From NCBI GenBank assembly GCA_964370795.1, contig CAYJME010000156.1, positions 1 to 8,215 of the forward strand: a stretch of 8,215 bases of DNA, in the 5' to 3' direction. The stretch's first letter is position 1, and every line of letters begins with the position of its first letter. A program made the translations under genes and the position numbers. The notes below the pieces were generated by a model. That model was not told where the DNA came from, made no database searches, and worked only from the letters and a program-made list of their open reading frames with translations. This document shows positions 1-6,030 of the stretch, piece by piece. Source of the stretch: JAHFOW01 sp964370795. GTDB taxonomy: Bacteria > Planctomycetota > Brocadiia > Brocadiales > Brocadiaceae.

Positions 1-354
1 TTGCTGGACTGCTTTCATTTCCCCCAGTTTATCAATGGGTTCGCCAAGCAGGTTGAAAACCCTGCCCAGTACTTCTTTACCAACCGGGACGCTGATCGGA
101 GACCCCAAATCAGCGGCATCCATACCCCTCATAAGTCCATCAGTTGTGGACATTGCAATGCATCGCGCCGTATCATTTCCCAAATGCTGCGCAATTTCAC
201 ACATGACAGAAATATTTCTTTCGGCGTCTTTTATACTAACAGCACTCTTAATTGGCGGTAAGTTTCCTGGCGCAAACCGCACGTCGACCACAGGTCCAAT
301 TACCTGCACAATTGATCCTTTATTCTCTTTACTTTCTTTAACTTTTTTAGCCAA
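1..354 (-). CDS. atpD: ATP synthase F1 beta subunit, N-terminal 118 codons (partial)
   Basis: Beta is the catalytic subunit of the F1 head, which makes ATP at its interface with alpha. Only the N-terminal part is here; the gene runs off the left edge before the Walker A loop. Translation gives the beta-barrel domain (residues about 13-83, with IVQVIGPVVDVRF at 15-27) and then PVGKEVLGRVFNLLGEPID (90-108), both diagnostic of beta. The start is TTG at 354-352. An in-frame TAA lies six codons upstream (370-372), there is no ATG nearby, and a strong GGGAGGAG ribosome site sits 7 bases before it. The N-terminus has a Lys-rich tail of about 12 residues ahead of the usual start of the fold. It follows atpG after a 145-base spacer. 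Identity is certain; the start is very likely. Confidence 0.95.
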   Translation of the reverse strand, partial: MAKKVKESKENKGSIVQVIGPVVDVRFAPGNLPPIKSAVSIKDAERNISVMCEIAQHLGNDTARCIAMSTTDGLMRGMDAADLGSPISVPVGKEVLGRVFNLLGEPIDKLGEMKAVQQ

Positions 355-361
355 ATTTTTA

Positions 362-369
362 CTCCTCCC
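362..369 (-). promoter_or_regulatory. Ribosome binding site deciding the TTG start of atpD
   Basis: On the minus strand this reads GGGAGGAG, ending 7 bases before the TTG at 354. The in-frame stop just upstream of it (370-372) means no earlier start is possible, so this site supports TTG as the real initiation codon. Confidence 0.8.
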
Positions 370-380
370 TTATTTATTTT

Positions 381-420
381 GGTTAAAAGTCAACCATCAG
401 AGCACACGGAGGTAAAGAAC
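381..420 (-). repeat. Degenerate CTCTGTG-type intergenic repeat, copy B
   Basis: On the minus strand this segment contains CTCCGTGTGCTCTGATGGTT (393-412), which aligns with the plus-strand segment at 7385-7404 (CTCTGTGTTCTCTG-TGGT), allowing one inserted base and a few substitutions. It sits in the atpG-atpD spacer. From memory, sequences of the form CTCTGTG..CTCTGTGGT are common dispersed intergenic elements in several bacterial phyla. Two divergent copies in one window fit that, but I cannot count copies genome-wide here. Confidence 0.45.
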
Positions 421-441
421 AAAACTCCTGTTCATAAAAAT

Positions 442-460
442 GTGAAATTACTCTTTTCAC
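442..460 (-). other. Short hairpin in the atpG-atpD spacer
   Basis: GTGAAA (442-447) and TTTCAC (455-460) form a perfect 6-bp inverted repeat with a 7-base loop. In the direction of transcription (minus) the stem is followed by A and five T residues. The stem is short and AT-rich, so it would be at most a weak pause or attenuation point between atpG and atpD. It could equally be chance in an AT-rich spacer. Confidence 0.3.
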
Positions 461-499
461 CAAAAAACTCAGCCGTGTTCTCTTTGAAATTTTTTTATT

Positions 500-1375
500 T
501 TATTTACGTGTCAGGGCATCAGCGCCAGAAACTATTTCCAGCAGTTCCTTGGTGATTGATTCCTGTCGAGCCTTATTATAAGAACGAGTCAATTCTTCAA
601 TCATCTCGCCTGCATTTTCTGTTGCCGCAATCATTGCGACTCGCCGGGCAGCATATTCGGACGTCAGAGACTCTAAGATACACTGATAAAGCCGTGTCTC
701 AACAAATTTAGGAAAGAGATGATTGACAATCTGTTCAGCGGAAGGTTCAAAAATGTATTCTCCCTGTGGTTTCTCCTGAGAAGTAAATGCGCCTTTTTCT
801 ATCGGCAAAAAACGCATGGTCGTTGGAGACGACTGCATCATAGAAACAAACCTGGTGAAGAATATATGCAACTCGCCAAACTCATTACCCTCATATTCCT
901 TTATCAACTGGGTTGCTATTCCCTGTATCTGGTTATAGCCGAGCTTTTCCGTACCTTCGGGAATGTATTTTTCTATAAGGTCAGCATACTTGCTCTTTGA
1001 AAAATACAGGTATCCCTTCTTTCCAATGAGGATGAGTTTAATCTTTTTGTCAGTCTTTTCCCTGATGAACCGTACAACCTTTTGAATTATATTATTATTA
1101 TAAGCGCCACAAAGGCCCTTATCCGCTGTGATTAAAATAACTTTTATCGTTGGAATTTCCTGCCCCTTCTCAGAAAACCACGGATGTGCATTTTCCAATG
1201 ACGAGACCAGATGGCTTAAAACGGAATGCATCTTCTCGGTATATGCCCGTGAAGCAACGACCCTTGACTCAACCTTCTTCAGCCTGCTCGCCGCCACCAT
1301 TTCCATGGCGCGGGTAATCTGCTTGATGCTCGAGATACTGCGAATACGCTGTTTAATTTCTTTTGTACTCAGCAT
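500..1375 (-). CDS. atpG: ATP synthase F1 gamma subunit
   Basis: Gamma is the central rotor shaft that couples c-ring rotation to the three catalytic sites of F1. The 291 residues match the usual family length (about 285-295). The N-terminal helix has IKQITRAMEMVAASRLKK (17-34). The Rossmann-like middle contains TADKGLCGAYN (83-93). The C-terminal helix carries the family signature region SITKELLEIVSGADALTR (273-290). The ATG at 1375 lies three bases after the atpA stop in the string TAATGAATG, with AAGGG inside the end of atpA as ribosome site. Translation is therefore probably coupled to atpA. A second ATG at 1379 is in another frame and is not used. Identity is certain. Confidence 0.97.
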   Translation of the reverse strand: MLSTKEIKQRIRSISSIKQITRAMEMVAASRLKKVESRVVASRAYTEKMHSVLSHLVSSLENAHPWFSEKGQEIPTIKVILITADKGLCGAYNNNIIQKVVRFIREKTDKKIKLILIGKKGYLYFSKSKYADLIEKYIPEGTEKLGYNQIQGIATQLIKEYEGNEFGELHIFFTRFVSMMQSSPTTMRFLPIEKGAFTSQEKPQGEYIFEPSAEQIVNHLFPKFVETRLYQCILESLTSEYAARRVAMIAATENAGEMIEELTRSYNKARQESITKELLEIVSGADALTRK

Positions 1376-1378
1376 TCA

Positions 1379-2893
1379 TTAGCCCTTTTTTGCAAATGTT
1401 TGTTTGAATTCTTTGATTGCATTTTCCAACTTAGTCGTTATTTCCTGATCAAGTTTCTTCTTCTCTTTAATCTCAAGACCAACAGCGGCATACCTGTCCT
1501 TCATAAACTTCATGAATTCTTTCTCGAACACCTTAACCTTATCGACCGGGACGTCATCGAGGTACCCATTAATGCCGGCATAGATTGCCATAATCTGATC
1601 TTCTACTGACACCGGCGCGTACTGCGGCTGTTTCAAAAGCTCAACAAGCCTGCTCCCCTTCGCCAGCTGTGCCTGGGTAAACTTATCCAACTCAGAGCCA
1701 AACTGGGCAAACGAAGCCAATTCACGGTATTGTGCCAGGGTCAAACGCAATGTGCCTGCAACCTTCTTCATCGCAGGGATCTGTGCATTTCCACCCACCC
1801 TGGATACCGACAAACCTACGGAAATTGCAGGGCGAACACCGGCATTAAACAAATCGCTCTCAAGATAAATCTGACCATCAGTAATGGAAATAACGTTGGT
1901 CGGAATATATGCTGAATAATCACCTCCCTGTGTCTCAACAACGGGGAGAGCGGTCAACGAACCGCCGCCGAGTTCATTGTTCAACTTCGCAGCCCTCTCC
2001 AGCAACCGGGAGTGCAAATTGAATATGTCACCCGGAAATGCCTCACGGCCGGGCGGACGTCGCAGCAACAAGGAAATCTGACGATATGCAATGGCATGTT
2101 TGTATAAGTCGTCATACATAATAACCGCATGCATACCGTTATCCCTGAAGTACTCACCCATAGCGCAACCGGCATACGGGGCAATATACTGAAGGGGTGC
2201 CGGGTCAGAAGCGGATGCTACCACGACAATACTGTTATCCATTACCTTGTTTTCTTCCAATGTCTTAACAACACTGGCTACCGTAGACATTTTCTGTCCA
2301 ATGGCTACATAAATACAATATACGCCAGAATCACGCTGGTTTATGATAGTGTCAATCAGAAGCGCCGTTTTTCCCGTTTGCCGGTCGCCAATAATAAGTT
2401 CACGCTGTCCCCGTCCAATAGGAATCATGGCGTCAATAGCCTTGATTCCCGTCTGAAGAGGCTCTTTCACCGGCTGTCTTTCGACTACGTTCGGCGAAGT
2501 TCCTTCTATCGATTTGTACTGGTCGGCTGCAATAGGGCCTTTTCCGTCTATAGGTTGGCCTAATGCATTTACAACACGCCCCAGGAGCGCCTTACCTACA
2601 GGCACCTGCACAATTTTTCCGGTAGTCTTTACAATATCACCTTCTTTAATCTTCTCATCAGAACCTAAAAGCATAGCGCCAACGTTATCTTCTTCGAGGT
2701 TCATAGCGATGCCGTACACGTTATCCGGAAATTCTAACAACTCGTTGGATAAACAGTTATCCAGACCGTAAATACGCGCTACACCGTCACCGACCTGCAT
2801 GACGTGTCCCACGTTTTCTAATTTAAGTTTTTCTTCATATCCTTCAATCTCTTTTTTAATGATTGAAGTAATATCTGTGGATGCGATTGCCAT
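1379..2893 (-). CDS. atpA: ATP synthase F1 alpha subunit
   Basis: Alpha is the non-catalytic nucleotide-binding subunit of the F1 hexamer; it provides the arginine finger to the catalytic site on beta. The 504 residues are full length. Visible features are the N-terminal beta barrel (about 27-93), Walker A GDRQTGKT (169-176), the Walker B strand HAVIMYDD (255-262), and the signature PAISVGLSVSRVGG (355-368), in which Arg365 is the finger equivalent to E. coli Arg376. The C-terminal helical domain begins near 380. The ATG at 2893 is preceded by GAGGAG (2903-2908) at 9 bases. It follows atpH after an unusually long 290-base spacer that may hold its own promoter. The stop is 3 bases from atpG. 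No residue expected to be essential is missing. Confidence 0.98.
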   Translation of the reverse strand: MAIASTDITSIIKKEIEGYEEKLKLENVGHVMQVGDGVARIYGLDNCLSNELLEFPDNVYGIAMNLEEDNVGAMLLGSDEKIKEGDIVKTTGKIVQVPVGKALLGRVVNALGQPIDGKGPIAADQYKSIEGTSPNVVERQPVKEPLQTGIKAIDAMIPIGRGQRELIIGDRQTGKTALLIDTIINQRDSGVYCIYVAIGQKMSTVASVVKTLEENKVMDNSIVVVASASDPAPLQYIAPYAGCAMGEYFRDNGMHAVIMYDDLYKHAIAYRQISLLLRRPPGREAFPGDIFNLHSRLLERAAKLNNELGGGSLTALPVVETQGGDYSAYIPTNVISITDGQIYLESDLFNAGVRPAISVGLSVSRVGGNAQIPAMKKVAGTLRLTLAQYRELASFAQFGSELDKFTQAQLAKGSRLVELLKQPQYAPVSVEDQIMAIYAGINGYLDDVPVDKVKVFEKEFMKFMKDRYAAVGLEIKEKKKLDQEITTKLENAIKEFKQTFAKKG

Positions 2894-2920
2894 ATCCCCA
2901 TACTCCTCTATTTAAATAAT

Positions 2921-2945
2921 AGATTCTTCGCTTCGTTCAGAATGA
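2921..2945 (-). repeat. Dispersed intergenic repeat of the TCATTCTGA...GAAGAATCT type
   Basis: On the minus strand the segment begins TCATTCTGAACGAAGCG and ends AAGAATCT. I recognise this as a close match to a short sequence (usually TCATTCTGAGCGAAGCG...) found between genes in many unrelated bacterial genomes; that is recollection, not a search. It sits in the atpH-atpA spacer, about 13 bases upstream of the atpA ribosome site. It has no coding potential and no known function here. Confidence 0.55.
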
Positions 2946-2990
2946 TATTTCCACAACACAATGCCACCCTCAACAAAAAACGACAGAAGA

Positions 2991-3020
2991 ACTTTAGTTA
3001 TCAAAACCCCTCTTTGTCAA
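2991..3020 (-). promoter_or_regulatory. Possible internal promoter for atpA-atpG-atpD
   Basis: On the minus strand there is a perfect -35 hexamer TTGACA (3020-3015). After an 18-base gap comes TAAAGT (2996-2991), four of six matches to the -10 consensus. It lies about 100 bases upstream of the atpA start, in the only long gap between the Fo and F1 halves of the operon. The spacer is one base over the optimum and the -10 is weak, so this is only a candidate. Confidence 0.3.
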
Positions 3021-3030
3021 ACTAGAAACT

Positions 3031-3063
3031 AATGTAGAGCGAAGCAACCCCCCGCTCTACATT
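3031..3063. repeat. Perfect 11-bp inverted repeat (GTAGAGCG hairpin) in the atpH-atpA spacer
   Basis: AATGTAGAGCG (3031-3041) and CGCTCTACATT (3053-3063) are perfect reverse complements separated by 11 bases that include a C-run. It can fold as a stable hairpin on either strand. No T-run follows on the minus strand, so it does not look like an intrinsic terminator for the operon. The form, two GTAGAG...CTCTAC arms around a variable loop, resembles dispersed palindromic elements known from other bacteria. That resemblance is from memory. Confidence 0.6.
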
Positions 3064-3123
3064 TAATTTATACCTCTCGCCCGTTGACAGAAAAAAAATC
3101 CTGCTCCATGGGCGCATTTCATC

Positions 3124-3151
3124 GGACTTCGAATCTACAATGGTAAAGTCC
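3124..3151. repeat. Small inverted repeat downstream of atpH
   Basis: GGACTT (3124-3129) and AAGTCC (3146-3151) are a perfect 6-bp inverted pair with a 16-base loop, about 33 bases past the atpH stop in the direction of transcription. There is no T-run, so it is not a terminator. The rest of the 290-base spacer (2894-3183) shows no gene or coding remnant that I can recognise. Confidence 0.25.
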
Positions 3152-3183
3152 AGTGGTTGATTCCCTATTGAAAAACACAGCGC

Positions 3184-3732
3184 TTACGCCGTACGTAACG
3201 ACAGCAGTCTGGTTTTGAGATTTTTTAACCTGCTTGCAACACTCCCATCGATCATCATGTTGCCGATTTCGATTATCATCCCGCCCAGGATTTCCGGGTT
3301 CTGGACAACCTCTACTTTCACGGTCTTCCCCGTGAGTTTATTAAGCTTCTTCTTAAAATTATCCAACCGCTCTCCCGTTAAAGGAATAACCATTTGTATC
3401 TTCGCCTTGATGACTCCCCGTTTATCATCGACTGCCGCTTTATACACTTCAGGAATAAACTCCATAATTCCTTCCCTGCGCCGGTCTACCAATAAATTGA
3501 GGAAATTCACCATAAGGCCTGACACGGACTTGCCAAACACACGCTTGATTAAATCCTTCTTATTATCCCGCGAAATCGATGGATGAAGAAGTATCTTTTT
3601 CAGGTTATCGTGTTTTGTGATAATACCACAAAAAACATCCAAATCTTTTTCAATCTGCTCAAACTGACCCTTCTTTAAAGCGATATCCAGAAGGGCGTTG
3701 ATGAATGTAATTGCAACACTATTATCTAACAC
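3184..3732 (-). CDS. atpH: ATP synthase F1 delta subunit (peripheral stalk)
   Basis: Delta (called OSCP in mitochondria) caps F1 and joins it to the b-subunit stalk. The 182 residues are normal length. The N-terminal helical domain begins SVAITFINALLDIALKKG (5-22), matching the family pattern of a small residue-rich helix. The C-terminal signature ILGGMIIEIGNMMIDGSVAS (148-167) is characteristic. The start is GTG at 3732, 11 bases inside the end of atpF, with AGGGGA just upstream; the overlap suggests coupled translation. It is the last gene of the tightly packed block before the 290-base spacer to atpA. Confidence 0.95.
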   Translation of the reverse strand: MLDNSVAITFINALLDIALKKGQFEQIEKDLDVFCGIITKHDNLKKILLHPSISRDNKKDLIKRVFGKSVSGLMVNFLNLLVDRRREGIMEFIPEVYKAAVDDKRGVIKAKIQMVIPLTGERLDNFKKKLNKLTGKTVKVEVVQNPEILGGMIIEIGNMMIDGSVASRLKNLKTRLLSLRTA

Positions 3733-4231
3733 TGAGTTCCCCTATTTCTTCAATAAAATCGTCGACCAGCTTTTCGGCTGTTTTTTGATTTATCGATTGC
3801 TGAATGATCTTTGAAGAGGCCAGAATGGAAAGAGTCACAACCTGATTTCTGATCTCGGTCAGCGCCTTCTTCCGTTCCTGTTCTATGCTTTCCTGTGCCC
3901 TAATCCTGACATGCTCCACCTCTTCCTTGGCACGTTTCACCAGTTCTTCGCTAATACGATTGCCTTCATTGATAGCTTCCTGAACTCTCCTTGCAGCCTC
4001 AGCTTCTGCCTCTGCAAGCTTTCTCTGGTATTCTAATCTCAGCCTTTCAGCATCGGCCTTATCCTTTTCCGTTTTTTCATAGGTATTCTTCACCTCATCG
4101 GCGCGGGCCTTGATCATGGCCGAAATCTTACCAAAGAGGAACTTCTTGAGGACAAAGAGCAGTATGAGAAAGCCGATGCCCTGGACAATAATTAATTTAA
4201 AATTTATTCCCAGGGTATTTAACATTTCCAA
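3722..4231 (-). CDS. atpF: ATP synthase Fo b subunit (peripheral stalk)
   Basis: Subunit b anchors the stator stalk in the membrane and holds F1 still against rotation. The 169 residues contain one N-terminal membrane helix (about 8-29) and then a long charged region (about 40-130) rich in Ala, Glu, Lys and Arg, as expected for the b dimer coiled coil. Only one b-type gene is present in this cluster, not a b/b' pair. The start is ambiguous. TTG at 4231 is 6-8 bases from the strong AGGAGGAG site (4238-4245), whereas ATG at 4225, two codons later, is 12-14 bases away; spacing favours TTG. It follows atpE by 18 bases and overlaps atpH by 11. Confidence 0.94.
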   Translation of the reverse strand: MEMLNTLGINFKLIIVQGIGFLILLFVLKKFLFGKISAMIKARADEVKNTYEKTEKDKADAERLRLEYQRKLAEAEAEAARRVQEAINEGNRISEELVKRAKEEVEHVRIRAQESIEQERKKALTEIRNQVVTLSILASSKIIQQSINQKTAEKLVDDFIEEIGELSVR

Positions 4232-4249
4232 GCTCGTCTCCTCCTACGC

Positions 4250-4522
4250 TTATTTTACAGCGTGCTGAATTAATTCGAGAACTGCTTCAGTCTTTGGCAA
4301 CTTACCCATTAAAATAAAGGACATCATCAATGAATAAATCGTTAATGATTCGATAAACGCGAGACCAACGAACATAACAAGCTGAATCTTTCCAGCCATC
4401 TCAGGTTGTCTGGCCATGCTGGTGGCTGCACCATACACTGCAATGCCCTGCCCCAGACCGCAGCCAAATGCTGCAATTGCAATTAAACTTACTGCTATAG
4501 CCAATAATGCAAAATAAATCAC
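4250..4522 (-). CDS. atpE: ATP synthase Fo c subunit (rotor ring)
   Basis: Subunit c is the hairpin protein whose ring carries H+ or Na+ across the membrane. The 90 residues form helix 1 (about 3-35) with the packing motif GCGLGQG (20-26), the polar loop ARQPE (37-41) and helix 2 (about 46-72). Glu58 is the essential ion carrier. Gln25, Ser59 and Tyr63 align with Gln32, Ser66 and Tyr70 of the Na+-binding Ilyobacter ring, but Leu60 replaces its Thr67. The C-terminus extends some 18 residues beyond helix 2, longer than usual. The start is GTG at 4522; the nearby ATG at 4526 hits a stop at once. The ribosome site is the strongest in the window. Confidence 0.96.
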   Translation of the reverse strand: MIYFALLAIAVSLIAIAAFGCGLGQGIAVYGAATSMARQPEMAGKIQLVMFVGLAFIESLTIYSLMMSFILMGKLPKTEAVLELIQHAVK

Positions 4523-4528
4523 GTCATT

Positions 4529-4536
4529 ACCTCCTT
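4529..4536 (-). promoter_or_regulatory. Full-consensus ribosome binding site of atpE
   Basis: On the minus strand this reads AAGGAGGT, a complete anti-16S match, ending 6 bases before the GTG start. It fits the need to make c in roughly tenfold excess over other Fo subunits. It lies in the 26-base atpB-atpE gap, next to a short A5T5 palindrome (4541-4550). Confidence 0.85.
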
Positions 4537-4548
4537 CTCTAAAAATTT

Positions 4549-5322
4549 TTAATGATGTTCTTCCTCATGGATGCCAATCGCACCCGCAATATAAAAACTC
4601 GCTAAAAGAGAAAATATCATTGCCTGTATCGTACTGCCTAACAAGGCAAGAAATACCATTGGTAAATGCATGGGTATTGGGATATACCCCAACACAAACG
4701 GCGAAAGACCAATAAATATCGCAATAATAGTATCCTCACCCATGATATTTCCAAAAAGACGCATGGAGAGCGATAACGGACGGGATAGAAGCTCCTGCAT
4801 CAAGTGCAACGGAAACACCAACGGCGCAAGCCAAATCGGTTTACCCGCCATATGCTTCAAATACCCCACGATGCCGTTATTTTTAATACCCTGAAAATGG
4901 GTAACGAAAAATACGATAAGCGTTAAGGCGATGGTTGTATTAAAATTATTCGTCGGTGAGTGAAAGAGGGGAACCTGCCCTATCATATTCATAAGGAATA
5001 TATAAATGAAGAGCGTCCCGATAAAGGGTATGAACGGCCCTGCGGCCCGTCCCATCTGCGTTTTGGTAAAATTTTCAAGACCTTCAACAACGATCTCTAA
5101 AAATGACTGCAGCCGTCCCGGCACCTTTTTTAACCTTCGTGTGGCAAGTATAGAAAAAAACGCCAGGAAAATGATTATCGTTGCTGACATAACGATCGGC
5201 ACCAATTCATGTTTCGTCAAACCCATAATGTGACTATGCTCTTGAATAGGCACCAGATCCATAAACGATGGTAATTCTGTTGAGCTACTACTTCCGCCAC
5301 CTGTGCTAGACACTCGATTCAC
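4549..5322 (-). CDS. atpB: ATP synthase Fo a subunit
   Basis: Subunit a is the stator channel that guides ions to and from the c ring. It is a multi-helix membrane protein of 257 residues. The essential arginine is Arg188 in SMRLFGN (186-192, E. coli Arg210), and Gln233 in the last helix matches E. coli Gln252. The N-terminus before HSHIMGLTKHEL (29-40) is rich in Ser and Gly (5-14) and looks unstructured; the C-terminus ends in Glu and His residues. The start is uncertain. GTG at 5322 overlaps the atpI stop by four bases (GTGA), but AGGAG ends only 1 base before it. GTG at 5313 (codon 4) has a better 10-base spacing and would give 254 residues. Confidence 0.96.
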   Translation of the reverse strand: MNRVSSTGGGSSSSTELPSFMDLVPIQEHSHIMGLTKHELVPIVMSATIIIFLAFFSILATRRLKKVPGRLQSFLEIVVEGLENFTKTQMGRAAGPFIPFIGTLFIYIFLMNMIGQVPLFHSPTNNFNTTIALTLIVFFVTHFQGIKNNGIVGYLKHMAGKPIWLAPLVFPLHLMQELLSRPLSLSMRLFGNIMGEDTIIAIFIGLSPFVLGYIPIPMHLPMVFLALLGSTIQAMIFSLLASFYIAGAIGIHEEEHH

Positions 5323-5780
5323 ACTCCTTTCTTTTTACAACTACTCTCTATGTGTTTATAATTCGTTGTTTTAACAGCCCTGTTCAGATAGTTCACCAGC
5401 AACTTGCCACCCACCTTCATAACCATTACTCCCATAACGACGCTCAAACCGATAGCAAGGGCAACTGCATGAACTTCCATGAAGAAACAAACTAAAAACA
5501 AAACCATACCGGCAATAAAATATTTTATGAAACTGATTTTTAAAAAAAACCTTTTTATTTCAATTCTCTTATTCTGTACCGACTGCTGAATCGTCCACCA
5601 AAGCGCCTTGCACAAGGCAATACTCATGAAGCAACCCAGTCCTATACTCATCGTCAGCCGGAGAGACATATACGACAATGAATAGGCGACAATGATCAGC
5701 GACAGGTAAAGAGCCGTCTTAAAAACCCTTTCAGGGAAACCATCATCGAGTATAGAAAGATATTTTTTATCTGCGATCAT
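5319..5780 (-). CDS. atpI: AtpI-like ATP synthase accessory membrane protein
   Basis: The 153-residue protein has four predicted membrane helices (about 22-40, 44-62, 84-102 and 104-126), a basic linker around 70-82 and a Lys-rich C-terminal tail. This topology, together with its place directly before atpB and after a small AtpZ-like gene, fits the poorly conserved AtpI family, which is linked to c-ring assembly or cation supply and is not part of the finished enzyme. The call rests more on context and topology than on a sharp motif. The ATG at 5780 lies 14 bases inside the upstream gene with no clear ribosome site, so translation is probably coupled. Its end overlaps atpB by four bases. Confidence 0.78.
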   Translation of the reverse strand: MIADKKYLSILDDGFPERVFKTALYLSLIIVAYSLSYMSLRLTMSIGLGCFMSIALCKALWWTIQQSVQNKRIEIKRFFLKISFIKYFIAGMVLFLVCFFMEVHAVALAIGLSVVMGVMVMKVGGKLLVNYLNRAVKTTNYKHIESSCKKKGV

Positions 5781-6018
5781 CTTTTTTGTTTTCGTTTGTT
5801 AACTTCTTTATTAATCTATAAAACTCGACAAAACTTCCTATAATTCCCCACAACATGAACGACACCATGAACCAGGGGGCAGTACCGAGCTTTTTATCTA
5901 TATAACTACCCAGAAAATACCCACCGGCAATGGCGCCTGCTGTCGTGAAACCAAAACTTCCAACGAGCCCCGCCAGATTGTACGTCTTATTATCTTTATC
6001 TTTTCTGATAAAGACCAA
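5767..6018 (-). CDS. atpZ: AtpZ-type small accessory protein (F0F1-ATPase gene 1 family)
   Basis: The 83-residue protein has two membrane helices (about 14-38 and 48-69). Between them is the motif GxxxGSYIDKKLGTAPWF (33-50), where the Gly spacing, Asp41 and the LGTxPWF stretch are typical of the AtpZ / ATPase_gene1 family. Members of the family found ahead of atp operons have been proposed to help AtpI with Mg2+ or Ca2+ supply; the exact role is unsettled. The start is TTG at 6018. The TAA of hemL is in the same frame four codons upstream, so no earlier start is possible, and AGGTGG lies 4 bases before it. It follows hemL by only 12 bases and overlaps atpI by 14. Confidence 0.8.
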   Translation of the reverse strand: MVFIRKDKDNKTYNLAGLVGSFGFTTAGAIAGGYFLGSYIDKKLGTAPWFMVSFMLWGIIGSFVEFYRLIKKLTNENKKDDRR

Positions 6019-6030
6019 ATCACCACCTAT

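Noticed and set aside
1..354. Truncated or broken atpD
   Set aside because: The frame is open right to the window edge and the sequence is canonical; it is cut only by the window limit. The absence of atpC has the same cause.
35..415. Plus-strand open frame of 126 codons opposite atpD
   Set aside because: It is the antisense shadow of the well-supported atpD coding sequence and resembles no known protein.
2129..2563. Plus-strand open frame of 144 codons inside atpA
   Set aside because: It lies wholly antisense to the conserved alpha core including the Walker A region, and its translation shows no domain features.
3031..3063. Hairpin as an intrinsic terminator ending the Fo half of the operon
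   Set aside because: No T-run follows the stem in the direction of transcription, and its loop and symmetry fit a palindromic repeat better.
4541..4550. A5T5 palindrome between atpB and atpE as a regulatory site
   Set aside because: A 10-base AT palindrome is expected by chance in these spacers, and it overlaps the atpB stop codon region.
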